In this document: piece after piece, positions 1 to 8,230 of the stretch
Layout of the letters: the number at the start of each line of letters is the position of its first letter
How positions within the stretch are numbered: position 1 is the first letter of the stretch
NCBI GenBank assembly: GCA_019638615.1
Contig: JAHBTL010000033.1
Span: 1 to 64,000 of the forward strand
Length of the DNA: 64,000 nucleotides
Reading direction: 5' to 3'
From: Chitinophagaceae bacterium
Lineage (GTDB): Bacteria > Bacteroidota > Bacteroidia > Chitinophagales > Chitinophagaceae
The notes under the pieces: model-generated
Seen by the model: only the letters and a program-made list of their open reading frames with translations
The model's database searches: none
What the model was told of the DNA's origin: nothing
Program-made: the position numbers and the translations under genes

Positions 1-2721
1 GGAATTATATTTCCATTCGTACGCGTGAATTAATCCATCCTTTCCATTTGCTTGCAGGATATTTCCTTTAGAATCATAGCTGTTTATAGTCGTTTCTGTT
101 TCAAGGGGGTTACCTGACAAAGACTTTTGGATAAGACAGGGTTTGATCAGATTATTATTATCCCATAATCGAAAGTTGTTTTTTACGTGCAAGAGCTCTT
201 GTACAGAAAGTGAATTATTTGTCTTTATCTCCTCAACAATTACATTGATCATGTTTCGATTAATCATTTCATCATAAACATTAGGTACACTCGTGTTAGA
301 TTGAAAATCTATGGGATATTTATATTCAGTAGAGATATTCTGCCCCCTGGAGTTTGTAATAGTCTTTTCCTTCACCTGGGGGTTTGAATTAGATATATAA
401 TCGTAATTTTCAATTGTGGAGAACGTATTTGCATTAGCCGTATATTCATTGATTGTTTGCCTGGTAATATTATTCTGAAAACAGTAGAAATCATTTGAAT
501 GATAAACTGCAAAACCTGTATATGCATAAGGTGATATTGCATTAAAGCCTATTACAGATTCAGCATATCTATTCGCATTCTTATTATACTCATTTATAAC
601 TTCTTTAATCATCTGCTTATCACTATTGTATATTTCCGTCTTAAGTAATTTGCCTCTTTCAATATCACAGCTTGAATATCTCATCAGGCGTTGAAGCTGA
701 TATCTGAAGTTATTAACTGACAAGTCAGGATCGGGAGTAAACAGGTATGAGTCTCCTCCTAAAGTATAAACATCCGGGTTTGTTTCATGTGTAGAGTAAT
801 AATATTTGGAATAACCCGGGCTATTCACTTCAGTTACCTCTGAATAACTAATTGGAGATTCGCTGTATGATGATCCAATTCCTATATTATTGTCAGAAAT
901 GGTCTGATATTTTATATTACCCCAGTATGAATTGTAATAAAACTCTAGTTCTGTAAAAAATACATTGTGGTCCACCAGTACTCCGCTTGACAAAAGACCG
1001 GTTTTACCTGGTTCATAATTTTTCTTATAGAAGTATTTTTGGCTTTGACCTGAACTATGATTGATCTCCTTTATTCGGGCTCCTCCAACATATCCATTCT
1101 CAACAACCCACGATGGAGCTATAACAGCTTGCAACATTCGCCTAAGCGCCTTATTATAATCATGGCTTTCATACAGAAATTCGCTCCATCCTCCGGTGGG
1201 ATACCGGATCTTTGACAATAAACCAATATCGCATACGGAAGGGTCAACTTCCCTGGGCGACAAATCAATATTATAATCAGGAGACCCGGACGAAACAACA
1301 GGTATCAAAGAAGTATTTGTATTTTTCCCGTTATAAAACCCCCAGATATCAATTCCCCGGGTAAGAGGATCAGGAAGGTCTTCAGTTTTGTAATATGAAA
1401 AATTGTAACTATTTACGGTAGTGCTTGCCTGGTCTTTAAATTCTATCGTGGATAATGTCTGTCTAAAGCCGGTTGTTGTATTTCCAAGATAAGTATAAGA
1501 ATACAGGATTTCTTTATCTAATCCTCTGTTTAAATTAGTAATTTTTATCCTGTCTAGCTGTTTAGGCTTATTGGGATTCTTGACTACATGATTTGTTCCA
1601 TAAAAAGAATAAGGTTTTACTGAATAAAAAAATTCGATTTTACCATTCGCACTTATGATGTTACTCAAATAGCAGGTTTTAACTAAACTTCGGCTATTTA
1701 ACCCTGTAGAATTGGAGGATTGAGGTCCATTGTCAAAATGTTGCTCAAATCGGTCACTGAAATAAATTTTTTCATACGCATAATCCACGCTGCTGCTAAT
1801 ACCGTGGATATCATCTGCAAACAAAAACGGATCTCTGCTTTGTGGCTCGTAGTTAAAAATAATTTCATTCCCGTTAGTCAATTTTACTTTTTTTAAATGC
1901 CACGCATTAATCACACCAGCCTTGCAATTTATCCCTCTGTCTTCAGGAGAGTTTTCCGCTTGAGTTTGAGGATTATAAGGGAATGTTATTTCAAGCGTGT
2001 TTATATCTCCGCCAAAAGTATATGAGTCTCCTACATCAGTTGTAATTGTTATTTCGCTGTTCTGGCATAAACATAAATCATCTTGTCCGGCCAGGTTTGA
2101 AAGATCCACCTTATAGTTTTGGTCAGATATCACCTTTACTTTCCCATCGTTTCCCAAAATGAACCTGCCTTGATGACCATTAAAATTAAAACTAAAAACA
2201 TCCGGGTAATATTCGTAAGGAATATCCATAAGGGGTGCTTGTTGGGGGTTGAAATGCAGGAAGTCTAACTTCCGGACATACTCTTTTGAATAAGTGCCGA
2301 GATTGGCATTTATCATTCCATAAATATATCCAATGTGTCCATTGAGAAGAGACGGAGTAGAAGGGTCGTATTTATCATCCGGTGCCCCATTAACAACACG
2401 TGTTATAATTCCACCGGCCATCAGGCTCCAGTTTAAACTAACAATTCCCGGCTCTTTATTGGGAATAAACCCTGAATGGTCATATTGGAGACTGATGTCC
2501 ATTGAAAAAGAGTTTTCTTTAAGGGTATATATTGGCACATTAATATTTGCGGAACCGGTATAATAACCTATAGTATAACTCCCGAACCTTCCCAACGTTG
2601 CTGCATCAGGAGTCATAATTTGTGGGGCGGTTCCATTCGCACCGGAGGATTGGCTAAAAGCTGATCCTCTTAAAAATAAAATTGCACATAAAACTAGCGG
2701 TGGTGTTAAACACTTGTACAT
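1..2721 (-). CDS. Rhs/YD-type secreted protein, partial (C-terminus beyond window start)
   Basis: An open frame of 907 codons runs from the ATG at 2721 to base 1 without a stop, so the C-terminus is missing. The start gives a signal peptide (a basic MYK start, then a hydrophobic stretch ending near AFSQS). Residues ~40-115 carry the N-terminal pattern common in Bacteroidota Rhs-like proteins: LGRFGSYTIGYYTGSANINV, then a LNWSLMAGG...ITR stretch. The last ~20 codons show a YD-type element (YDSKGN followed by YEWKYN), so the repeat core probably starts at the window edge. Family knowledge: large secreted or surface proteins, sometimes with variable C-terminal toxin tips. Neither the tip nor any immunity gene can be seen. 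Whether this one is a toxin carrier is unknown. Confidence 0.8.
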   Translation of the reverse strand, partial: MYKCLTPPLVLCAILFLRGSAFSQSSGANGTAPQIMTPDAATLGRFGSYTIGYYTGSANINVPIYTLKENSFSMDISLQYDHSGFIPNKEPGIVSLNWSLMAGGIITRVVNGAPDDKYDPSTPSLLNGHIGYIYGMINANLGTYSKEYVRKLDFLHFNPQQAPLMDIPYEYYPDVFSFNFNGHQGRFILGNDGKVKVISDQNYKVDLSNLAGQDDLCLCQNSEITITTDVGDSYTFGGDINTLEITFPYNPQTQAENSPEDRGINCKAGVINAWHLKKVKLTNGNEIIFNYEPQSRDPFLFADDIHGISSSVDYAYEKIYFSDRFEQHFDNGPQSSNSTGLNSRSLVKTCYLSNIISANGKIEFFYSVKPYSFYGTNHVVKNPNKPKQLDRIKITNLNRGLDKEILYSYTYLGNTTTGFRQTLSTIEFKDQASTTVNSYNFSYYKTEDLPDPLTRGIDIWGFYNGKNTNTSLIPVVSSGSPDYNIDLSPREVDPSVCDIGLLSKIRYPTGGWSEFLYESHDYNKALRRMLQAVIAPSWVVENGYVGGARIKEINHSSGQSQKYFYKKNYEPGKTGLLSSGVLVDHNVFFTELEFYYNSYWGNIKYQTISDNNIGIGSSYSESPISYSEVTEVNSPGYSKYYYSTHETNPDVYTLGGDSYLFTPDPDLSVNNFRYQLQRLMRYSSCDIERGKLLKTEIYNSDKQMIKEVINEYNKNANRYAESVIGFNAISPYAYTGFAVYHSNDFYCFQNNITRQTINEYTANANTFSTIENYDYISNSNPQVKEKTITNSRGQNISTEYKYPIDFQSNTSVPNVYDEMINRNMINVIVEEIKTNNSLSVQELLHVKNNFRLWDNNNLIKPCLIQKSLSGNPLETETTINSYDSKGNILQANGKDGLIHAYEWKYNS

Positions 2722-2749
2722 AAAAGATCTCGATAACATTAGATATAGA

Positions 2750-2839
2750 TTAATTAAGATTAAAATTATATTTACTTGTAATCCCCAGTCTCCACACAAC
2801 ATCCGTATACCAGGCATATTTACCTTTTGTCAGTATCAT
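2750..2839 (-). pseudogene. remnant of a beta-barrel protein C-terminus (or 29-aa ORF)
   Basis: A 29-codon frame from an ATG at 2839 ends in KYAWYTDVVWRLGITSKYNF plus three residues and a stop, 29 bp upstream of the Rhs-like start. The alternating aromatic and hydrophobic pattern resembles a terminal outer-membrane strand. It aligns loosely with the end of the next gene upstream (TPAFVWRVGYEF). Nothing barrel-like precedes it in frame, only the repeat block. I read it as the surviving 3' end of a disrupted paralog. A real short ORF cannot be excluded. Confidence 0.3.
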
Positions 2840-3021
2840 CAATCCGCCGGATTAAAAGATTACACCGATTTTCGTTTTCCTTCTCTCCTCGTCATCCGTG
2901 ATTCAGACATTTTCTTTTGGTCTGAATCACCGATTCGCCGGATTGAAGGATTTCACCGATTTTGTTTTTGTTTTTTCTGTGCCATCCGCGCAATCTTTTC
3001 AATCCGTGATTCAGACAATTA
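2840..3021. repeat. two imperfect copies of an AATCCG-type intergenic repeat, with hairpin
   Basis: Two copies of a ~75-95 bp unit follow each other (about 2840-2912 and 2932-3017). Each starts with CGCCGGATT..., continues through CACCGATTTT and ends in CCGTGATTCAGACA. Between them lies a perfect 11-bp inverted repeat, GTGATTCAGAC at 2898-2908 and its complement at 2920-2930. On the minus strand this hairpin sits downstream of the 3022 stop, but it has no clear T-run, so terminator activity is uncertain. Confidence 0.6.
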
Positions 3022-4548
3022 TTAGAATTCATACCCCACCCTCCACACAAAAGCAGGTGTAGCGGGTATGTTCCGGCGATGAAGGAAATCATATAAAAAA
3101 CTAAATGTTCCCTGCATTTTCTTGCCCTTCTTCAACGGCGAGCGCATGCTGTATTTCTTGCTTAAGCCTGCCAATGCATTTTTTGACCAGTTGGTATAGT
3201 TCTTAAATTCCGCCAGGCTTTCAATCGTGCGGTGATGGTTCAGTTCCGCTCCGGCATACAACCACAAACTGCTCATCAACCGGTTGTTGGTTTTGACTTG
3301 TCCGCCGTGGCGGAACAGGTCGGGCGCCTTCCACTCGGCAAATACACGTGCTCCCAGTGATTCTCCGGTTACCCTGATATTTTTCCAGTTCTGCCCTAAA
3401 CCCAGCTTTGAAGAAAGACCAATGCCTGCCTGTACCTTTTCAGATAACCTGTAAGCAGCCGTAACGGCTATGTCCACTCGTGTGGGAAAATACTGGCCTG
3501 ATCGCTGTGTGCTGAAATTGGAGCCGAGTTGAATCCGCTTTAAAAACGATTTTGTTTTTTCAGGGTTGGGCGTAAAATGCTCCGGCACTATCATGTCGCT
3601 GCCGCCGCTGCCATTAATGCCCAGTTGATTCAACTTGTCTTTGAGTTGCGAAAGCTCTCCCTGCGCCTGCTGTATCTGCTGCTGTAAATATTGGGCAGGA
3701 TTGGCACTGGCTCCATTGGTGGCAGGTAAGGCTAACTGCTGTTGCAATACCTGCTGCACCCCGGCTCTTGTCTGTAAACCTGCCAGTGCCTGCGGGGTGC
3801 CGTAGTTATCCGGCGTGGGGAACAGCTGAGCCAAAATGGAATGCTTCTGCCAGAAGGAGGAAAAAGCGGGTACGTTCTGCAGTACTGCCAGTGTTTTAGC
3901 AATGAGCTTATCGGGCTCGTTCAAAACCTGCCTGTATTCCTGTAATTGCTGCGAATAGTAAAACGCTTCACGCTGGTATTTGCCCAAGTATTTGCTCACA
4001 TCCTTAGGCAGATTGGAGTAATTACTCAGCAACTGTCTGAGCTGTTGCTGCCGCTGCTGCACATATGCCTGGATATTACCGGCTTCATGCAGCTTACCCT
4101 GTAATATGTTCAGGTTCTCCAGGGATTTCCCTAATTGCTGCTGTATGTCTTTGGTCTTTGAAACAAGGTTCCCGGCTTCTTTCAGAAAGCTGAGCGAAGT
4201 AGCCAGTGAATCTACCCCCGGAAGGTATTGACCGGAAAGCAGCTTGCCGGCTTTGCCGTTGGCGGTGGTGAGCTTTTTATTGAGCTGTTTATAGCCCGGC
4301 TTCGGCAGGGAAGCCGCGGCAGAAGAATCAGTCTTTGAGATCTTTTGGAGCAGCTTTTCTTCCAGCCTGGCAAAGTTTCTTACATATTTTTCACTTTGCC
4401 GGGTAAGCCGGTGGTCCAGCCCGTTTATTTTTTTGTCAACAGCTGATATATAACCGGGGGGAAGCGTTACAACGCCTCCGGAGAGGCTGTCCTGGGCGTG
4501 TAGCCCTATGGAGGTAAGCAGTATGGTAATGGTCAACGTGATCTTCAT
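3022..4548 (-). CDS. secreted coiled-coil protein with C-terminal barrel-like region, unknown function
   Basis: 508 residues from the ATG at 4548, chosen because it begins a clear signal peptide (MKITLTITILLTSIGLHAQ). The frame stays open upstream to 4662 but those codons are not signal-like. Residues ~25-330 are Gln/Leu-rich and probably coiled coil, including YVQQRQQQLRQLL and YLQQQIQQAQGELSQLKDKL. From ~335 to the end the sequence looks like short amphipathic strands ending in FVWRVGYEF, an outer-membrane type terminus. It precedes the Rhs-like gene on the same strand, so the two may work together, for example in export or anchoring. That is inference from position. I recognise no named family. 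Confidence 0.75.
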   Translation of the reverse strand: MKITLTITILLTSIGLHAQDSLSGGVVTLPPGYISAVDKKINGLDHRLTRQSEKYVRNFARLEEKLLQKISKTDSSAAASLPKPGYKQLNKKLTTANGKAGKLLSGQYLPGVDSLATSLSFLKEAGNLVSKTKDIQQQLGKSLENLNILQGKLHEAGNIQAYVQQRQQQLRQLLSNYSNLPKDVSKYLGKYQREAFYYSQQLQEYRQVLNEPDKLIAKTLAVLQNVPAFSSFWQKHSILAQLFPTPDNYGTPQALAGLQTRAGVQQVLQQQLALPATNGASANPAQYLQQQIQQAQGELSQLKDKLNQLGINGSGGSDMIVPEHFTPNPEKTKSFLKRIQLGSNFSTQRSGQYFPTRVDIAVTAAYRLSEKVQAGIGLSSKLGLGQNWKNIRVTGESLGARVFAEWKAPDLFRHGGQVKTNNRLMSSLWLYAGAELNHHRTIESLAEFKNYTNWSKNALAGLSKKYSMRSPLKKGKKMQGTFSFLYDFLHRRNIPATPAFVWRVGYEF

Positions 4549-4716
4549 AACAGCAACAAAATGGATCAGGGAGCTTTGTTGTATATCCGGCAGCAAAATA
4601 AGTGGGAAATTATCAAATATCAACGCATGCCGGTTGTTGTAGAAGGGGATGAAAAATATCAACTGCCTGATTACCAGCTACAAGTATTTAAAAAACCGTT
4701 GTTTTCCACCAAAAAA

Positions 4717-4783
4717 ACCGTTTTTTGACGGTACCGGCAGTACCGCTGAAAAACGGTAGCTATCTACCGTTAAAAAACGGTAC
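4717..4783. promoter_or_regulatory. cluster of three palindromic ACCGTT/AACGGT sites
   Basis: Three short inverted repeats occur in 67 bp: ACCGT-6-ACGGT (4717 on), TACCG-8-CGGTA (4741 on) and TACCGTT-4-AACGGTA (4765 on). Single half-sites flank them at ~4694 and ~4790. They lie 170-235 bp upstream of the secreted coiled-coil gene. Regular spacing of ~24 bp suggests an operator array or stacked hairpins. No regulator is identified. Confidence 0.4.
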
Positions 4784-4891
4784 TAAAAAACGTTGTTTTA
4801 TTTTTGGTAAAGTCAGGGGATATCACATTCCTCTGAAATACCTGTTGTAACTGGGAATATGGTACAGGTCGCCGGAGACGACAACAAACCC

Positions 4892-4990
4892 GTACGAAGT
4901 GAGCCTGCCTGACGGCAGTCAGGGACGCTTCGTACAGCGGGGGTTACAGGCCAATGTAGGCGCAAGGCATGCCTTGCGCCTACATTGGCC
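4892..4990. repeat. two strong palindromes, one perfect over 42 bp
   Basis: The first hairpin has arms GTACGAAG (4892-4899) and CTTCGTAC (4928-4935) around an inner CCTGAC/GTCAGG pair. The second, 4949-4990, is a perfect 42-bp palindrome of two 21-bp arms meeting at GGCA|TGCC with no loop. The block fills the gap between the coiled-coil gene and corA. A phrase-type repeat (CTGATGGCTGACTGCCGATA and similar) follows at 5050-5095. I see no gene in 4549-5098. The open frame at 4813-5046 only crosses these palindromes. Confidence 0.65.
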
Positions 4991-5098
4991 CCAACGCCAA
5001 GACACTGTTCGCTCTGAATGACAAGAAACCGAAAGCTCACGCTCACACATCGCTGATGGCTGACTGCCGATAGCTGACACCTGATCGCTGACAGCTTC

Positions 5099-6037
5099 TT
5101 AAAACCATTTCTTTTTCATGAAATACATACCCATTACAATAGAAACAGAAAGCGCCAGGATAATAGGGATGTAAAATGCATGAGGCTTATGCTGGTAGGG
5201 AATGGGCACGTTCATGCCATAGATGCTTGCTATTAACACCGGGAATTGCAGTATAATGGTAATAGAAGTCAGCCGCTTTAAAACGGAGTTCTGGTTGTTG
5301 GAAATGATACTGGCAAAAGCGTCGAGCGTACTGCTCAGGATATTGGTATAGATATTGGCCATTTCAAGCGCCTGTGACATATCCACCACCAGGTCATTCA
5401 ATTCTTCTTTTTCGTCTTCATTTAAGCTCAGGAAATTTGTGCGTACCAGCTTCATCATCAGCATTTCATTAGAGCGCAATGCCGTAACAAAATATACCAG
5501 GCTTTTTTGTATGCGCATCAGCTCCAGCAGCTCCTCGTTCCGGTTAGAAGCATACAACTGTTGCTCAAGAATATTCCTGCGATGATTGATCTCTTTCAGG
5601 TATTCCATAAATGCCTGCGTGATCTTTTCAAAGATCTTCAGCACCATCATATTCTTTTTATCTGCATGTCTGTTCTGGAAAGTATTCAGGAATTTTTTTA
5701 TAGCCCCGTTCTCAAACGAGTTTACAGTTACAATCTGGTTATGGGTAAGTATGATGCAAATCGGGATCGTGATATAATAGGCATCGCTTTCGTTGAAAGA
5801 ATTGTTTTCAGTGGGTGTTTTGATTACGATCAGCTTCACATTGTCTTCCAGCTCAAAGCGGGAACGTTCATCAATGTCCAGCGAATCCTGCAAAAACTCA
5901 ATGGGAATTTCCAGCGCTTCCGAAATTTCGGCGAATTCTTCATGCTTAAGCGGCGGAAGAATATTCACCCAGGTTTCGTTATCGGGCCTTTCGATTGCAG
6001 TGGTTACGCCATTGATATTTTTGAAATATTGTATCAT
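5099..6037 (-). CDS. corA: CorA-family divalent cation (Mg2+) transporter
   Basis: 312 residues from the ATG at 6037. The first in-frame start, a TTG at 6046, overlaps the promoter box and is less likely. The family mark is GMN (YGMNVPIP, residues ~274-276), followed by the loop and second helix. Two C-terminal membrane segments (~255-273 and ~288-307) and an N-terminal mixed alpha/beta cytoplasmic domain with a long charged stalk helix (~150-235) match the CorA fold, which forms a pentameric channel in the inner membrane. Length is normal for CorA. A TACCTTTG box ends 7 bp before the ATG, which suggests a nearly leaderless mRNA. Ion preference (Mg, Co, Ni or Zn) cannot be read from sequence. 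Confidence 0.9.
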   Translation of the reverse strand: MIQYFKNINGVTTAIERPDNETWVNILPPLKHEEFAEISEALEIPIEFLQDSLDIDERSRFELEDNVKLIVIKTPTENNSFNESDAYYITIPICIILTHNQIVTVNSFENGAIKKFLNTFQNRHADKKNMMVLKIFEKITQAFMEYLKEINHRRNILEQQLYASNRNEELLELMRIQKSLVYFVTALRSNEMLMMKLVRTNFLSLNEDEKEELNDLVVDMSQALEMANIYTNILSSTLDAFASIISNNQNSVLKRLTSITIILQFPVLIASIYGMNVPIPYQHKPHAFYIPIILALSVSIVMGMYFMKKKWF

Positions 6038-6043
6038 GCCCGT

Positions 6044-6051
6044 CAAAGGTA
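6044..6051 (-). promoter_or_regulatory. -7 box (TACCTTTG) of corA
   Basis: Exact match to the Bacteroidota TAnnTTTG -7 consensus on the minus strand, 7 bp before the corA ATG at 6037. Confidence 0.5.
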
Positions 6052-6097
6052 GGTGTACCGGATTAAAACTAAAATTTCTACAATCGGTATCCCTGTT

Positions 6098-6886
6098 TTA
6101 ATTTAATGTTATCTCCCCTTTATATACCAGTTCTGCCGGGCCGCTCAGCCAGATATCGCTGAATTTTTCGCCATCTTCCGAAATGGTAAATTCCACGCTC
6201 AGGTTGCCGCCGGGCGTTTGCACATTTACACCATTAAAACCGTTCGTATTGTGCGCTGCCACCAGGGCCGCGGCTGTTACGCCTGTTCCGCAGCTCAGGG
6301 TTTCGTTTTCTACTCCCCGTTCGTAAGTACGTACAAAAATGGTATCATCGTCAATGTTTTCAACAAAATTTACATTGATCCCTTCTTTGGAGAATGGCTT
6401 ACTGTACCTGATGCGCCTTCCTTCTTCTACTACGTTTACCTTCTTTACATCCGGTACAAATGTTACGTAATGTGGCGAACCGGTATTCAGCACGCTGTAC
6501 TCATCCTGGTTGCTGATTTGATCCACGTCTTTCATTTTCAGCTTTACGGTTCCGCTGATATCAATTTCCGCTTCATGTTCCCCATCGGTAGCTATAAAAC
6601 GGTATTCCTGTTCAACTATACCCGAATGATATGCGAACTTCACCAGGCACCTGCCGCCATTACCGCACATGCTTCCTTCATTTCCATCGGCATTATAGTA
6701 TACCATTTCAAAATCATACGGGGCGTGTTCATTCAGCAGCATCAGCCCATCCGCTCCAATGCCAAACTTCCTGTCGCACAATAACTTTACCTGTTCGTTG
6801 GTGAGGGCATTATAAGCCCCGTTCCTGTTGTCGAGGATTACAAAATCGTTTCCCGTTCCCTGGTATTTTGAAAATTGAATTGTCAT
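6098..6886 (-). CDS. dapF: diaminopimelate epimerase
   Basis: 262 residues. Converts LL- to meso-diaminopimelate for lysine and peptidoglycan synthesis in the cytoplasm. Both catalytic cysteines are visible in their family motifs: MCGNGGRC (Cys74) and ETLSCGTGVTAA (Cys199). The N-terminal FSKYQGTGNDFVILDN and NADGNEGSMCGNGG signatures are typical, and the length is normal. It lies 60 bp upstream of corA on the same strand but has its own -7 box, as does corA, so the two are probably separate transcripts. Confidence 0.97.
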   Translation of the reverse strand: MTIQFSKYQGTGNDFVILDNRNGAYNALTNEQVKLLCDRKFGIGADGLMLLNEHAPYDFEMVYYNADGNEGSMCGNGGRCLVKFAYHSGIVEQEYRFIATDGEHEAEIDISGTVKLKMKDVDQISNQDEYSVLNTGSPHYVTFVPDVKKVNVVEEGRRIRYSKPFSKEGINVNFVENIDDDTIFVRTYERGVENETLSCGTGVTAAALVAAHNTNGFNGVNVQTPGGNLSVEFTISEDGEKFSDIWLSGPAELVYKGEITLN

Positions 6887-6905
6887 TTTGTATGGTTAAA
6901 CAGTG

Positions 6906-6913
6906 CAAATTTA
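6906..6913 (-). promoter_or_regulatory. -7 box (TAAATTTG) of dapF
   Basis: TAnnTTTG match on the minus strand, 20 bp before the dapF ATG. No convincing -33 element was seen. Confidence 0.45.
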
Positions 6914-6970
6914 CTTTGTTCCGGCCGAAGCTGAGTAAGCTGTATTTGTATCATTAAAAAACGCTGTTGC

Positions 6971-7837
6971 TCAAATGTTTTCGATAATGCCCAAAGTGGT
7001 TGCAATCAGCTTTTCAACGGCCGCCTGCCCGTTTTTACTGAACTGCCCCGAAAGCCTGTTGGCTACAACGGCGCTGAGGCTCAGGCAATAGTGCCCGAGT
7101 AAGTGCCCCATGCCGTAAATGCCGGCAGTTTCCATTTCAAAATTGCAGATGCGGTGATTGCCAAAGTTAAAGGTAGTCAGGCGGTCAATAAACCCGGGAT
7201 GACTCAGCCCCAGGCGTAATATCCTGCCCTGTGGTCCGTAAAAGCCGGGACAGGTAACTGTGATGCCGTGGTGAAAATCTTTTACAAAATGCTTGATCAG
7301 CCCTACACTGGCGCTGTGCAGATAGGGAAGCGTTGTTAACTGTGTTTGGGTGATGAAGGCCTGCAACAGTTGTTTTTCCTCGTCGTTCTGTTCACAGCGG
7401 TAAAAGTGGAGCAGGTTGTCAATACCCAATCCGTGTGTACTTGCCACAAACTGATCCACGGGAATATCTTCCTGCAAAGAGCCGGCGGTGCCAATGCGGA
7501 TAATATGGAGACTTGTAAGCTGCTGCCTTACTTTTCGTGCAACGAGATCTATGTTTACAAGAGCGTCCAGTTCATTTAGTACAATATCAATATTGTCTGT
7601 TCCGATACCGGTTGAAACAACCGAAATCCTTTTTTTGCCCAGCATGCCGGTATGGGTAACAAATTCGCGGTGCTGTTGCCGGTATTCTATGGTGTCAAAG
7701 TATTTGCTCACCTCGCTCACCCTGTCGGGGTCGCCCACTGTAATAACCGTGTTGGCAAGCTCGTGGGGAAGCAGGTTAAGATGGTAAACAGCGCCCCTGT
7801 TGTTGAGGATCAGTTCAGATTCCGCAATATGTTGCAT
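6971..7837 (-). CDS. nucleoside phosphorylase (PNP/uridine phosphorylase superfamily)
   Basis: 288 residues. Phosphorolysis of a nucleoside to base and (deoxy)ribose-1-phosphate in salvage. Family features: TVGDPDRV (residues ~33-40, phosphate-binding glycine loop), the RIGTAGSLQEDIPVDQFV core strand and loop, and FEMETAGIYGMGHLLGH (~235-250), where the MET segment contacts the ribose. Length is slightly above uridine phosphorylases (~250) and fits the Bacteroidota nucleoside phosphorylases of ~290. Substrate base is not decidable. Transcribed away from tRNA-Cys. Confidence 0.88.
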   Translation of the reverse strand: MQHIAESELILNNRGAVYHLNLLPHELANTVITVGDPDRVSEVSKYFDTIEYRQQHREFVTHTGMLGKKRISVVSTGIGTDNIDIVLNELDALVNIDLVARKVRQQLTSLHIIRIGTAGSLQEDIPVDQFVASTHGLGIDNLLHFYRCEQNDEEKQLLQAFITQTQLTTLPYLHSASVGLIKHFVKDFHHGITVTCPGFYGPQGRILRLGLSHPGFIDRLTTFNFGNHRICNFEMETAGIYGMGHLLGHYCLSLSAVVANRLSGQFSKNGQAAVEKLIATTLGIIENI

Positions 7838-7875
7838 AACTGCAAGTTATTTACTTATTTTCCATAAAAATCCCC

Positions 7876-7883
7876 TATTTTTG
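7876..7883 (+). promoter_or_regulatory. -7 box (TATTTTTG) of tRNA-Cys
   Basis: Exact TAnnTTTG match on the plus strand ending 15 bp before the tRNA. Confidence 0.5.
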
Positions 7884-7898
7884 CGACCCTTGTAAAAA

Positions 7899-7969
7899 GG
7901 TCCTGTGGCCGAGTGGTCAGGCAGAGCTCTGCAAAAGCTCCCACAGCGGTTCGAATCCGCTCGGGACCT
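7899..7969 (+). tRNA. tRNA-Cys (anticodon GCA)
   Basis: 71 nt folding as a cloverleaf. Acceptor stem GGTCCTG pairs with CGGGACC (one G-T pair), leaving discriminator T, typical of tRNA-Cys. The anticodon stem GAGCT/AGCTC encloses loop CTGCAAA with GCA at positions 34-36. The T arm contains GGTTCGAATCC. The 3' CCA is not encoded. Confidence 0.96.
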
Positions 7970-8001
7970 CACGGTTTTCTCTTAAAAATTTTATTTTTTT
8001 C

Positions 8002-8028
8002 AAAAGCCCGCCAATTGCGGGTTTTTTT
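8002..8028 (+). terminator. intrinsic terminator after tRNA-Cys
   Basis: CCCGC (8007-8011), loop CAATT, GCGGG (8017-8021), then seven T, with an A-run before the stem. It lies 33 bp after the tRNA. Confidence 0.8.
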
Positions 8029-8230
8029 GTGCGAAAATTTTCTTCTCTAACAGGAACGCATACCTGTTTTGTATGTAATTTTTAGGGTATACACTTATTG
8101 ATTTTGCTGTTTCACTGTTTTAACTTGCCTCATTATACATCTGCGCTGCTAGCTGCACCCTGCGTCTATAGATAAACCCTGTAATGAATTGCCTTTTTAA
8201 AAGTTAATTCCCGGCATAAAATTCAGGCAC

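Noticed and set aside
2892-3092. 66-codon minus-strand ORF over the 3022 stop
   Set aside because: Built from the two repeat copies and out-of-frame end of the coiled-coil gene.
4813-5046. 77-codon minus-strand ORF
   Set aside because: It crosses the perfect palindrome and nested hairpins; amino-acid content is repeat-derived with no protein-like pattern.
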